From: Bradyrhizobium semiaridum
GTDB lineage: Bacteria > Pseudomonadota > Alphaproteobacteria > Rhizobiales > Xanthobacteraceae
DNA length: 37,140 nucleotides
Assembly (NCBI RefSeq): GCF_020329505.1
Contig: NZ_JAGKJJ010000040.1
Coordinates: 1-37,140, forward strand
Direction: 5' to 3'
Shown here: positions 1 to 7,642 of the stretch, in pieces
How the letters are laid out: each line of letters begins with the position of its first letter
Position numbering within the stretch: position 1 is the stretch's first letter
The notes under the pieces: model-generated
Databases searched by the model: none
What the model saw: only the letters and a program-made list of their open reading frames with translations
Told to the model about the DNA's origin: nothing
Position numbers and translations under genes: made by a program

Positions 1-21
1 CGCGCCGCGGCGGCGGAGTAG
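1..21 (+). CDS. exbB: ExbB, last codons only (partial)
   Basis: Six codons (RAAAAE) followed by TAG at 19-21, in frame 1 from the window edge. The stop lies three bases before the exbD start, which is the usual exbB-exbD-tonB order for the inner-membrane complex that energises TonB-dependent outer-membrane transport. Only the C-terminal tail is present, so the identity is inferred purely from context. Confidence 0.6.
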   Translation, partial: RAAAAE

Positions 22-24
22 GCG

Positions 25-489
25 ATGGCAGTCTCGATCTCCGAGAACGACGGCGATGACGATTTCGCGGAAGCCCACGAGATCAACGTCACGCCGTTCA
101 TCGACGTGATGCTGGTGCTGCTGATCATCTTCATGGTGGCGGCGCCGCTGTCGACCGTCGACCTGCCGATCGACCTGCCGACATCCTCGTCGACCCCGCA
201 GAAGAAGCCGGACAAGCCGACCTATCTCAGCATCAAGCCCGACCTGACGCTTGCGATCGGGGAGAACCCGGTGAAGCGGACCGAGCTGATCGGCGCGCTG
301 GATGCGGTGCCCGACATGAGCAAGGACAAATACGTGTTCCTGCGCGCCGACAAGGTCGTGCCCTATGGCGAGCTGATGGGCGTGATGGAGCTGTTGCGCG
401 CCGGCGGCTATACGAAGGTGAAGCTGGTGGCGCTCGAGGGCGTTCCCGGTGCGCCCGCCGCGCCATCGGCAGAACCGGCCAAACCCTGA
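25..489 (+). CDS. exbD: Biopolymer transport protein ExbD
   Basis: ExbD works with ExbB to pass the proton motive force to TonB. The 154-aa protein has a short cytoplasmic N-terminus, one membrane segment (about residues 22-44) and a periplasmic domain. The motif NVTPFIDVMLVLLIIF carries the invariant membrane aspartate (Asp27 here) needed for proton coupling in the family. The C-terminus ends in a Pro/Ala-rich tail. GGAG sits six bases before the ATG, overlapping the exbB stop region. It is translationally close to the preceding exbB end (3-base gap) and to tonB (12-base gap), so one operon is likely. Length and topology are normal for ExbD. Confidence 0.95.
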   Translation: MAVSISENDGDDDFAEAHEINVTPFIDVMLVLLIIFMVAAPLSTVDLPIDLPTSSSTPQKKPDKPTYLSIKPDLTLAIGENPVKRTELIGALDAVPDMSKDKYVFLRADKVVPYGELMGVMELLRAGGYTKVKLVALEGVPGAPAAPSAEPAKP

Positions 490-501
490 GGACGGACGGC
501 G

Positions 502-1296
502 ATGTCTGATCTCAATCTCGACCAGCGGGGATCGAAGCGGCTCTGGGTGATCGCCGCGATGACGGCGCTCGGCCTGCATCTCGGCGGTGCCGCGCTGGCG
601 CTGGCGAATTTGCGCGCCGACGACGACGGCGAGGGACTTGGCGCCGCCGGCGCGGAGTACGCCGTCGAGCTGGCAACTGCGAGCGTCGAGGATAATGCGG
701 CACCGCCTGCACCTGTGGCGTCCGACGAGCAGCAAGCCGTGCAGGAAATGACGCAGCAGAAGGCGGAGGTCAAGGAAACCGACCTTCCGCAGGCGCAGCC
801 GACCGAGGCCGAGGACCCCGATCGCATCGTCACCGAGGACAACAGCAAGAAGCCGACGGAAGAGGAGGCGAAGGTCGCCAAGGTGGAGACCAACGCCCAG
901 GAAGCCCAACAGGAATCCGTCGCAACCGCTCCGACCAAGCTGGATGAGGCGACCCGTCAGTCGGAAACCACGAAGGCGCCGAACCCCGGAATCGGCAAGG
1001 ACAAGCTGGCGCTGACGGCGAAATGGGGCAAGAAGATCAGCGCCTATTTCGAGCTGCACAAGCGCTATCCGGAAAACAAGAACAAGGCGACCAAGGTGAT
1101 GCTCGCCCTGGTGCTCAATCGCCGCGGCAACGTGCTGTCGGTCAACGTGACGGAATCGTCGGGGGACACCGCGTTCGATGAGGCCGCTGTCGCTATGGTG
1201 CGCCGGTCCGACCCGGTGCCGCCGCCGCCCGCCGATCTGACCGACGATCAGTTTGCGTTCAGCCTGCCAGTCAATTTCACCAAGCCGAAGAAGTAG
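502..1296 (+). CDS. tonB: TonB-family energy transducer
   Basis: This 264-aa protein has one N-terminal membrane anchor (about residues 14-36), a long charged, Pro/Ala/Glu/Lys-rich periplasmic linker (about 50-170) and a C-terminal TonB domain (about 175-262). The C-terminal part has the typical layout: a helix with HKRYP, a beta strand in VMLALVLNRRGNVLSV, a second helix around FDEAAVAMVRRSDPVPPPP and a final strand FSLPVNF. TonB carries energy from ExbBD to outer-membrane receptors for siderophores, haem or other ligands; the ligand cannot be told from here. The linker is more acidic than the Pro-Lys linker of enterobacterial TonB. A GAGGACGG sequence precedes the ATG. It is the last gene of the exbB-exbD-tonB unit. 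Confidence 0.9.
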   Translation: MSDLNLDQRGSKRLWVIAAMTALGLHLGGAALALANLRADDDGEGLGAAGAEYAVELATASVEDNAAPPAPVASDEQQAVQEMTQQKAEVKETDLPQAQPTEAEDPDRIVTEDNSKKPTEEEAKVAKVETNAQEAQQESVATAPTKLDEATRQSETTKAPNPGIGKDKLALTAKWGKKISAYFELHKRYPENKNKATKVMLALVLNRRGNVLSVNVTESSGDTAFDEAAVAMVRRSDPVPPPPADLTDDQFAFSLPVNFTKPKK

Positions 1297-1315
1297 CGCG
1301 ATACAAACCTTGGTT

Positions 1316-1347
1316 ATTCCCCGGTGCGCAATTGCGCTCCGGGGAAT
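1316..1347. terminator. Long palindrome between convergent genes
   Basis: A 32-base near-perfect palindrome: ATTCCCCGG pairs with CCGGGGAAT and the centre is TGCGCAATTGCGCT, with one mismatched pair. It lies 19 bases after the tonB stop and 8 bases before the end of the convergent substrate-binding-protein gene, so it could end transcription from both sides. The ATTCCCCGG/CCGGGGAAT ends resemble the larger repeat at 2726-2863, so it may be a mini copy of that repeat family. Confidence 0.65.
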
Positions 1348-1355
1348 GACAGCGC

Positions 1356-2576
1356 TCAGCTCTTCTTCACCAGCGAGCAGACGCTCTTCTCGAGCGGCAG
1401 GAACGCCTCGTCCGCGGGGATGGTCGCGACCAGCTTGTAATAGTCCCACGGATATTTCGATTCCGATGGCTTCTTCACCTCGAACAGATAGGCCGGGTGG
1501 ATCTTGCGGCCGTCGGCGCGGATCGAGCCCTTTCCGAACAAGGGATCGTCTGTTGGCAGCTCCTTCATCTTGGCGACCACGGCGCGGCCGTCATGCGGAT
1601 TGCCGCCGAGCGCTTCCAGCGCCTTGAAGTAATGGATCAGCGACGAGTAGACGCCGGCCTGCACCATGGTCGGCGGGTTCTTCTTGAACCGCTCCATGAA
1701 GCGCTTGGAGAAGGCGCGGGTCTGGTCGTTCAGGTCCCAGTAGAAGGTCTCGGTGAAGTTGAGACCCTGCGCGACGTTGAGGCCGAGCGCGTTGACGTCG
1801 GTCAGGAACATCAGCATGCCCGCGAGCTTCTGGCCGCCGGCGACGATGCCGAATTCGGCGGCCTGCTTGATCGCGTTGGTGGTGTCGCCGCCGGCATTGG
1901 CGAGGCCGACGATCTTGGCCTTGGAGCTCTGCGCCTGGAGCAGGAAGGAGGAGAAGTCGGCGTTGTTGAGCGGATGCTTGACGCTGCCGAGCACCTTGCC
2001 GCCGTTCGCGGTGACGACCGCTGCGGTGTCGCGCTCCAGCGCTTGGCCGAACGCATAGTCCGCGGTGAGGAAGAACCAGGTGTCGCCGCCGGATTTCACC
2101 AGCGCCTTGCCGGTGCCGTTGGCGAGCATGTAGGTGTCGTAGACCCAGTGCACGGTGTTCGGCGAGCACTGCGCGCCGGTGAGGTCGGAGGAGGCCGAGC
2201 CCGAGTTCAGGTTGACGACGTTCTTTTCCTTGGCGAGGTTGGCGATCGCGAGCCCGACGCCCGAGCTTGCGAGGTCGACGAACACGTCGACCTTCTCGAC
2301 GTCGATCCACTGCTTGCCGATGTTGACGCCGACGTCGGGCTTGTTCTGGTGGTCGGCCGCGATGACGTCGATTTTCCAGCCCTTCTTGAGCAGTCCGGAA
2401 TCCTCGATCGCCATCTGCGCCGCGACCGTCGAGCCGGGGCCGCCGATGTCCTGGTAAAGGCCGGACTGGTCGCCGAGGCTGCCGACCCGGACCGTCTTGT
2501 CCATGGTCTGCGCCAGTGCGCTGCCGGCAAACGCCAGGCTCGTGGTCACGGCAAAGGCTGCGATGAAACGCGTCAT
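1356..2576 (-). CDS. ABC transporter substrate-binding protein (LivK-like)
   Basis: A 406-aa periplasmic protein of the type I periplasmic-binding fold used for branched-chain amino acids, amides and related solutes. The N-terminus is a clear signal peptide ending at about SALA/QTMD. The mature start VRVGSLGDQSGLYQDIGGPG is the typical first strand and loop of this family, and FFLTADYAFGQALERD is the usual second-lobe entry. The start was placed at the ATG at 2576 because GGAGGAG lies just upstream; a longer in-frame reading extends into a repeat element and is rejected. No permease or ATPase genes are adjacent, so this is an orphan receptor whose ligand is unknown. It converges on tonB. Confidence 0.9.
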   Translation of the reverse strand: MTRFIAAFAVTTSLAFAGSALAQTMDKTVRVGSLGDQSGLYQDIGGPGSTVAAQMAIEDSGLLKKGWKIDVIAADHQNKPDVGVNIGKQWIDVEKVDVFVDLASSGVGLAIANLAKEKNVVNLNSGSASSDLTGAQCSPNTVHWVYDTYMLANGTGKALVKSGGDTWFFLTADYAFGQALERDTAAVVTANGGKVLGSVKHPLNNADFSSFLLQAQSSKAKIVGLANAGGDTTNAIKQAAEFGIVAGGQKLAGMLMFLTDVNALGLNVAQGLNFTETFYWDLNDQTRAFSKRFMERFKKNPPTMVQAGVYSSLIHYFKALEALGGNPHDGRAVVAKMKELPTDDPLFGKGSIRADGRKIHPAYLFEVKKPSESKYPWDYYKLVATIPADEAFLPLEKSVCSLVKKS

Positions 2577-2725
2577 GTCTCCTCCAGTATGATTTGTGCG
2601 CTGATTGTTTTTTCCGCCATTATGCCCGGCAACCGCCGTGCCGCCTAGGCGCGCGCGTACGGCGGTCCGAAGGTCGTATATTCCGGCGCGCGGGCGCGAG
2701 GTTTCACGCGCACATCTCTCCGCCG

Positions 2726-2863
2726 TCGTTCCGGGGCATGCGAAGCATGAGCCCAGAATCCATTCCACCCCAACACTGCGGTGCGATGGATTCCGGGCTC
2801 GACGCGGAGCCTGTCATCGGGCCGCGCGTTGCGCGGACCCGTTGGCGTCGACCCAGAATGACG
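2726..2863. repeat. Multi-hairpin intergenic repeat element
   Basis: The 300-base gap at 2577-2876 has no credible gene but holds a structured element. CATGC-GAA-GCATG forms one short hairpin. AGCCCAGAATCCAT (2750-2763) pairs with ATGGATTCCGGGCT (2786-2799) with one wobble, around a 22-base loop. GGGCCGCGC and GCGCGGACCC can form a third arm. The outer ends (GTCGTTCCGGGG and CCAGAATGACGA) are roughly complementary, suggesting a cloverleaf-like fold. Such elements with TTCCGGG/CCCGGAA arms are scattered through Bradyrhizobium genomes; family membership here is from memory, not a search. Confidence 0.6.
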
Positions 2864-2876
2864 ATTTGAGTAGGTG

Positions 2877-3308
2877 CTACTTCCAGTAGTACCGGATCGC
2901 GACGTAAACCACGGCGAGGCAGGCGAAAATCAGCGCGACCGGCAGCGGGCGCTGGGCGTTCGGATTCGACTGGGCTGCCTTCGGCTTGGCCGGCAGGCGG
3001 CGGAAGGCGGTGACGTTGCCGCTTTCGGTGGCCGGCTCGCGTGCGCGAGCCGGAACCTCCGGCGGCTTGCCGGCGCCGCCCATCTCCGAATAGTAGCTAC
3101 GATACATCTGCTGGATGGTGGCCTCGCTCGCCTCGGCGTCGCCCATCTGCTCCAGCATTTGCTTGTAGCTGGCGAGGAAATTCTGCGCTTCGGGCGGAAG
3201 CGCGGAGGTGCCGTTCAGCTTGGCCATCATCTTCCAGGTGGCGAAGTCGGCCCGCGCGCGCGTGTCGGCGCGTCGCGCAATCAGCATATCGGCAGCTTTG
3301 ATCACCAT
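2877..3308 (-). CDS. Hypothetical tail-anchored protein
   Basis: The 143-aa product is not assigned to a family. The N-terminal 85 residues are helical and charged (IKAADMLIARRADTRARADF, then a Met/Gln-rich segment), followed by a Pro/Lys-rich linker. A single hydrophobic segment sits at the very C-terminus (about residues 122-138, VALIFACLAVVYVAIRYYWK). With no signal peptide, this layout suggests a tail-anchored inner-membrane protein facing the cytoplasm. The ATG at 3308 is preceded by GAGG at close spacing. It follows the M50 protease gene on the same strand, with a hairpin repeat between them, so co-transcription is uncertain. Confidence 0.7.
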   Translation of the reverse strand: MVIKAADMLIARRADTRARADFATWKMMAKLNGTSALPPEAQNFLASYKQMLEQMGDAEASEATIQQMYRSYYSEMGGAGKPPEVPARAREPATESGNVTAFRRLPAKPKAAQSNPNAQRPLPVALIFACLAVVYVAIRYYWK

Positions 3309-3330
3309 GGCCTCGAAGCGTTCCCGGCTC

Positions 3331-3370
3331 GCATGATCCGGAGAAGTGGGTACCGGTTCTCCGGCGAAAA
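3331..3370. repeat. Partial copy of GCATGATCCGG repeat
   Basis: GCATGATCCGG is followed by a perfect stem, CCGGAGAA (3338-3345) with TTCTCCGG (3357-3364), around an 11-base loop. The first 35 bases or so match the element at 14840-14884 in layout (GCATGATCCGGAAAAGTG...GCGGTTT), but the closing GATCATGC arm is missing. It lies between two minus-strand genes and may act as a terminator or processing site after the M50 protease gene. Confidence 0.55.
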
Positions 3371-3372
3371 CT

Positions 3373-4053
3373 CTAAGTGTTTCCGGTTATGAAAAGAAGG
3401 GTCTGGATCACATAGCCGGTCAGAGTTCGCAGTATCATTGAAATAACATCAAGATTTTGGCCGAGCTGGTTGCCGATCATCGGCAGCAGGATCAACAGCC
3501 CGATCAGGATCAGCATGCCATAGGGCTCCAGCCGGGACAGCGGATCGGCCAGCGGCCGCGGCAGCAGCCCGACCGCGACCCGGCCGCCGTCCAGCGGCGG
3601 GATCGGCATCACGTTGAAGATCGCGAGCACGATGTTGATCAGGAACGCGTTTTTCAGATTGTCGAAGGTCCATTGCGCGGCGCCGGCCGGAACCAATGGC
3701 ACCGCGTGGAATGCCAGCGCTGCCGAGGTCGCCAGGATGATGTTGGTCATCGGGCCGACCAGCGCGACCCACACCATGTCGAGCCTGGGATACCTGAGAT
3801 TGCGGAAGTTCACGGGCACCGGCTTGGCATAGCCGAACAGGAACGGCGAATGCGCGAGCAGCAGCACGCCGGGCAGAATGATCGTGCCGAACGGATCGAT
3901 GTGCTTCAGCGGGTTGAAGGTGACGCGGCCGAGCTTCCAGGCGGTGTCGTCGCCGAGCCGGCGCGCGGCAAAGCCGTGCGCGGCTTCGTGGAAAGTGATG
4001 GCGATGAGGATCGGCAGCACCCAGACGGAGATGCCGTAGAGCGAGATGTTCAA
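3373..4053 (-). CDS. Site-2 protease family (M50B) membrane metallopeptidase
   Basis: A 226-aa polytopic membrane protein of the short, PDZ-less site-2 protease group. The zinc motif HEAAH is at residues 22-26 in the first membrane segment, and the third ligand motif NVMPIPPLDGG is at about 147-157, with Asp155 as the expected metal ligand. PFGTIILP and GYAKPVPVN are also typical of this subgroup. Known members cleave substrates inside the membrane, but the substrate of this small type is generally not known. Length is normal. It is followed by a 143-aa tail-anchored protein that could be a partner or substrate, which is inference from position only. Confidence 0.9.
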   Translation of the reverse strand: MNISLYGISVWVLPILIAITFHEAAHGFAARRLGDDTAWKLGRVTFNPLKHIDPFGTIILPGVLLLAHSPFLFGYAKPVPVNFRNLRYPRLDMVWVALVGPMTNIILATSAALAFHAVPLVPAGAAQWTFDNLKNAFLINIVLAIFNVMPIPPLDGGRVAVGLLPRPLADPLSRLEPYGMLILIGLLILLPMIGNQLGQNLDVISMILRTLTGYVIQTLLFITGNT

Positions 4054-4106
4054 AATGTGTACCGCCTGTTGGCTCGGGACCGGGCCGGCAGGCTAGCACG
4101 GATTTG

Positions 4107-5003
4107 CTAAGGTCTTTGCCAGTCAAGCACCGGGCGCGATGGGGTGGTCGCGATCCAGATGCCGGCGAACACGGTGATGATGCCGGCCATCAGATTCCAG
4201 CGCAGCGGCTCGCCGAGGATCGCAGCGCCGACCAGCGATGCCGCGATCGGATTGACGGTGACCGAGATCGCCACCAGGGTCGGCGTGGTCCGCTGCAGCG
4301 CAAAGGCCCAAAGCCAGAAGGTGAGGGCCGCGCCGAACGCCCCGAGATAGATCGCGCCGAACCATTGCGCCGCGCCGAAATCCACCACCGGCGCAAAGCT
4401 GCCGCGCAGCAGCGAGCCGAGGATGAGGACCACGCCGCCGGCCGCCATCGCCAGCGTGGTGAACGGGATCGGCCCGGAGCGGCGGATATAGGGTTTCGAC
4501 CAGATGCTGTAGAGCGCCATGCAGAGTGCGGCCGCCACCATCAGCAGGTCGCCGCGCCAGGCCCCAGGCGGCGCGGTGGCGAGGTTTGAGAGCAGGGCCA
4601 TCGCGACACCCAAAATCGTGACCAGCACGCCGGCGGTCTTGCGCGCCGTCAGCGGCTCGGCGCCGAGCGCGGCCCCTACCAGCATCGTCAGCAACGGCAG
4701 CGTCGACAGCGCCAGCGCGCCGCGCGCCGCCGTCGTGAAGATCAGCGACGCATTGAACAGGATCGGGAACGCGGCGAAGAACAGCAGGCCGAGCCCGGCG
4801 ACCGCCGGCCAGTCCCGCCGCGGCGGCCAGGCCCCACGCTGCAGCAGGGCCAGCGGCAGCAGCAGCAGAACCCCGATGCCGAAACGGAACGAGCCGATCG
4901 CCAAGGGATCGATGGCGCCGGCCAGATACCGCGTCGCCCCGATCGAGGTGCCGCCGAGCGCGCTCGACAGCACTGCGGCCAACACCCCCAACATCTCGCC
5001 CAT
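4107..5003 (-). CDS. EamA/DMT-family transporter
   Basis: A 298-aa protein with about ten hydrophobic segments in two repeated halves, as in the drug/metabolite transporter superfamily; these usually export amino acids, metabolites or drugs. Typical features are the N-terminal half ending near LGVAMALLS and the second-half LWAFALQRTTPTLVAISV followed by VNPIAASLVGAAILGEPL. The ATG at 5003 is chosen because GGAGAG lies eight bases upstream; a TTG ten codons further out has no such site. It is transcribed away from a LysR gene, 92 bases apart, and that regulator is the obvious candidate to control it. The substrate is unknown. Confidence 0.9.
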   Translation of the reverse strand: MGEMLGVLAAVLSSALGGTSIGATRYLAGAIDPLAIGSFRFGIGVLLLLPLALLQRGAWPPRRDWPAVAGLGLLFFAAFPILFNASLIFTTAARGALALSTLPLLTMLVGAALGAEPLTARKTAGVLVTILGVAMALLSNLATAPPGAWRGDLLMVAAALCMALYSIWSKPYIRRSGPIPFTTLAMAAGGVVLILGSLLRGSFAPVVDFGAAQWFGAIYLGAFGAALTFWLWAFALQRTTPTLVAISVTVNPIAASLVGAAILGEPLRWNLMAGIITVFAGIWIATTPSRPVLDWQRP

Positions 5004-5051
5004 TCCGTTCGCTCTCCGGTTTCGCTTGCGCAATCTAGGGAACGGGCGATA

Positions 5052-5075
5052 ATCAAGGAATCGAATATATTTGAT
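5052..5075. promoter_or_regulatory. Dyad in divergent LysR-transporter region
   Basis: ATCAA (5052-5056) and TTGAT (5071-5075) form a perfect dyad around an AT-rich core containing AATATATT. LysR regulators bind such interrupted dyads, usually between themselves and a divergent target gene, which is exactly the position here. The site does not have the strict T-N11-A spacing, so this is a candidate only. Confidence 0.45.
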
Positions 5076-5095
5076 GGATCAGATCACGGATCGTT

Positions 5096-5965
5096 ATGAA
5101 CGCACCCGCCCTCGACCCCGACCTGCTGCAGGCCTTCGTGGCGGTGGCGGAGCATCGCTCCTTCACTCGCGCCGCCTCGGCGCTGAACCGAACGCAGTCG
5201 GCGGTCAGCATGCAGGTGAAGCGGCTGGAGGAGCGCTTGCAGGCCGAGCTGTTCCATCGGAGCAAGGCCAATGTCGATCTCAGCGCCGCCGGCGAGGGAC
5301 TGCTCGGCTACGCCCGCCGCATCCTCAGCCTCAACGAGGAGGCGGTCGGCCGCGTGCGCGCGCACGGGATGGAAGGGCGCGTCCGGCTTGGCGTGATGGA
5401 CGATTACGGCACCATGATCGTGCCGCCACTGCTGGCGGGCTTTGTTGCCAATTATCCGCTGGTCCATGTCGAGATGGAGACCGGGCTGACCGCGACAATG
5501 CCGGACCGGCTCGGCGAGGCCTATGATCTTGTGATCGCGATGCATCCGGAAGGGCGCGGCGAGGGGGAGCTGCTGCGCACCGAGCAGGCGGTGTGGGCGG
5601 CGAGCGCCGAGCATCGCGTCGAACAGACCGATCCGCTTCCGGTCGCGCTGTATCCGCAGGGCTGCCTGTTCCGGAACTGGGCGATGCAGGCGCTGGATCA
5701 GGCGAAGCGGCCGTGGCGGCTCGCCTTCGTCAGCCACAGCCTGTCCGCGGTCGAGGCGATCGCGGCGCAGGGCCTCGCGGTGACGGTGGTGAAGTCGGGC
5801 ACCTTTCCGCCGACGTTGCGGCGGCTCTCGCCGCGCGACGGCTTGCCGCGGCTGCCGCGCGCGGAGATCCGCCTGCATCGCGCGCCGAACTTGAGCCGCG
5901 CCGCGGCGCTGCTCGCCGATCATCTGGTGACGGCGCTGCGCCAGCCGGCCGGACGGCGCCGCTAG
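5096..5965 (+). CDS. LysR-family transcriptional regulator
   Basis: The 289-aa protein has an N-terminal winged helix (about residues 6-65) with LQAFVAVAEHRSFTRAAS followed by LNRTQSAVSMQVKRLEERL, the classic LysR helix-turn-helix and linker start. The rest is a periplasmic-binding-like effector domain (about 90-285), beginning at VRLGVMDDYG. The ATG at 5096 has only a weak ribosome site. The gene is divergent from the EamA exporter at 4107-5003 and probably regulates it in response to an effector, perhaps the exported compound; that link is inferred from arrangement. The tail is Arg-rich (GRRR). Confidence 0.92.
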   Translation: MNAPALDPDLLQAFVAVAEHRSFTRAASALNRTQSAVSMQVKRLEERLQAELFHRSKANVDLSAAGEGLLGYARRILSLNEEAVGRVRAHGMEGRVRLGVMDDYGTMIVPPLLAGFVANYPLVHVEMETGLTATMPDRLGEAYDLVIAMHPEGRGEGELLRTEQAVWAASAEHRVEQTDPLPVALYPQGCLFRNWAMQALDQAKRPWRLAFVSHSLSAVEAIAAQGLAVTVVKSGTFPPTLRRLSPRDGLPRLPRAEIRLHRAPNLSRAAALLADHLVTALRQPAGRRR

Positions 5966-5986
5966 CAATTGCCTTTGCCTCACCGA

Positions 5987-6001
5987 GCGGCTACAAGCCG
6001 C
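5987..6001 (+). terminator. Short hairpin after LysR gene
   Basis: GCGGCT-ACA-AGCCGC forms a six-pair stem with a three-base loop, 22 bases after the LysR stop. There is no T-run, so its use as a terminator is uncertain. Confidence 0.3.
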
Positions 6002-6095
6002 GCATCTGCGCGACTGGCGCTTGGATGGGCCACCATCGGGGAGCGCAGAGACTGAACGCCGCGCGCCTGGGCACCGCTTCGAAACCGGAGGTGCC

Positions 6096-6959
6096 ATGAC
6101 GGCGAATATTCTCGATGGGCACGTACATGCCCAGATCCTCATCGACAAGATTGCCGGCGAACTCGACCGGCTGCCCCGCGCGCCGGGGCTCGCGGTCGTG
6201 CTGGTCGGCGACGATCCCGCCAGCCAGCTTTACGTCCAGAGCAAGGTCAGGATGGCCGGACGGCTCGGGCTGCGCGGCGAGGTCGTGCGGCTGCCCGACG
6301 ATGCGTCGGAGCCCGATCTGCTGGCGCGGATCGCGCAGCTCAATGCCCGCGACGAGATCGACGGCATCCTGATCCAGCTGCCGCTGCCCGCGCATATCGA
6401 CGCGCTGCGCGTGATGGCGGCGGTCGATCCGGCGAAGGATGTCGACGGGCTCCACGCGCTCAATGCGGGCCGCCTGTTCCATGGCGACGATGCGCTGGTG
6501 CCGTGCACGCCGCTCGGCTGCCTGCGGCTGATCAAGTCGATCCGGCCCGATCTCACCGGCGCCCACGCCGTCGTGATCGGCAGCTCCAACATCGTCGGCA
6601 AGCCGATGGCTGCGCTGCTGCTGAAGGAGCACGCCACCGTGACGCAGGCGCATGTTCACACCCGCGGCATCGAGGCCATCTGCCGCCAGGCAGACATCCT
6701 GGTCAGCGCGGTCGGCAAGGCAGGTCTCGTGCGCGGCGACTGGATCAAGCCCGACGCCATCGTCATCGATGTCGGCACCACCCGCGTCGAAAAGCCCGAG
6801 GGCGGCTATGCGGTGCGCGGCGACGTCTCGTTCGACGAAGCCGTTGAGATCGCCGGCGCGATCACGCCGGTGCCGCGCGGCGTCGGCCCGATGACCATCG
6901 CCTGCCTGATGGAGAACACGGTGAAGGCCGCGAAGGCGAGGGCCGCGCAGCTGCAATAG
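6096..6959 (+). CDS. folD: Bifunctional methylene-THF dehydrogenase/cyclohydrolase FolD
   Basis: FolD converts 5,10-methylene-tetrahydrofolate to 10-formyl-tetrahydrofolate through dehydrogenase and cyclohydrolase steps in the cytoplasm. The 287-aa product keeps the active-site Tyr46 and Lys50 (YVQSK), Gln94 (ILIQLPLP) and Asp117 (KDVDGLH), each offset by four from the E. coli enzyme. PCTPLG, the Rossmann segment VVIGSSNIVGKPMAALLL and GVGPMT are also present. The ATG at 6096 is chosen because GGAGG (6087-6091) lies five bases upstream; longer readings lack this and are not FolD-like. It stands alone between a LysR gene and a hypothetical gene and is followed by a strong hairpin. NADP specificity is expected but not proven here. 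Confidence 0.96.
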   Translation: MTANILDGHVHAQILIDKIAGELDRLPRAPGLAVVLVGDDPASQLYVQSKVRMAGRLGLRGEVVRLPDDASEPDLLARIAQLNARDEIDGILIQLPLPAHIDALRVMAAVDPAKDVDGLHALNAGRLFHGDDALVPCTPLGCLRLIKSIRPDLTGAHAVVIGSSNIVGKPMAALLLKEHATVTQAHVHTRGIEAICRQADILVSAVGKAGLVRGDWIKPDAIVIDVGTTRVEKPEGGYAVRGDVSFDEAVEIAGAITPVPRGVGPMTIACLMENTVKAAKARAAQLQ

Positions 6960-6975
6960 CGCTGCAAATGCCTGG

Positions 6976-7005
6976 AACGACGCGCGATGGCGCTCGCGCG
7001 TCGTT
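6976..7005 (+). terminator. Perfect 12-bp hairpin after folD
   Basis: AACGACGCGCGA (6976-6987) pairs perfectly with TCGCGCGTCGTT (6994-7005) around a six-base loop, 16 bases after the folD stop. The stem is strong but the following bases are not T-rich, which is common for terminators in high-GC alphaproteobacteria. Confidence 0.65.
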
Positions 7006-7122
7006 CATCGCGCAGTGCTGCGGCAATTGCGACAAGCCGGCGGCGGAACAGCGACGCCTCAGTGACGCCATCCTCGACGAGGTGGTGCTGCGAGCTTTTC
7101 TTGGGTAAGGCGAGCGGAACAA

Positions 7123-7147
7123 GGAACGTTTCCAGCCGCGGTCGGTT
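7123..7147 (+). promoter_or_regulatory. Possible EcfG-type promoter (weaker match)
   Basis: GGAAC at 7123-7127, a 16-base spacer, then GGTT at 7144-7147. The -35 element and spacing fit the general-stress sigma factor EcfG, while the -10 differs from CGTT at its least conserved base. It would start a transcript about 100 bases before the 97-aa gene at 7254. The rest of the gap at 6960-7253 holds only the folD hairpin. Confidence 0.35.
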
Positions 7148-7253
7148 CGAGAGGAAGCCCGGAGGTTTGAGGGCGGGCGGGAGCGTGCGTATCCCATCGT
7201 GTGTGCGTGATCAGGGAGCGCCAACACCGGAACCGAAGAGGAGCTAGCAGCTC

Positions 7254-7547
7254 ATGAAATTGAACTCCGCGCAGGTCAAGCAGACGATGACACAGATGAA
7301 CGCTCAGGTGCTCCCCGAGGATCACCCGGCGGTTCCGCAGCTGAACAGCGTATTCGGCGAGCACACCTTCTTCGTCGATACCGCGGGCCTCAAGGTGCTC
7401 GAACCTGCCGAGACGGCGGACAAGCAGGGGCAGGCGGGCGAGGTGGTGAGTCTTGCCGAGTGGAGCGATCCGGAGCTTACCAGCCTTCGGCCGCACGAGC
7501 CCGAGCCGACCGGCGTGCTGATCATGCTCGAGCCGAGCAAGCACTGA
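7254..7547 (+). CDS. Conserved-looking hypothetical protein, 97 aa
   Basis: A small soluble acidic protein (KLNSAQVKQTMTQMNAQV at the start; ending VLIMLEPSKH) without signal peptide, membrane segment or recognised motif. The start is well supported by GAGGAG ten bases before the ATG at 7254. The composition and the codon pattern look like a true gene, and a region of similar length on the other strand is a shadow. A weak EcfG-like promoter lies upstream, which would make it stress-induced. Function is unknown. Confidence 0.7.
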   Translation: MKLNSAQVKQTMTQMNAQVLPEDHPAVPQLNSVFGEHTFFVDTAGLKVLEPAETADKQGQAGEVVSLAEWSDPELTSLRPHEPEPTGVLIMLEPSKH

Positions 7548-7642
7548 TCGCAGAGGCCCGGCCCGCGAACGGCCGGTCGCGGCCGCTCGCGGGCCGATCC
7601 CACGCGAGATCAGAACCTGGTCTGCGCCGGCCGTGCCGCGCG

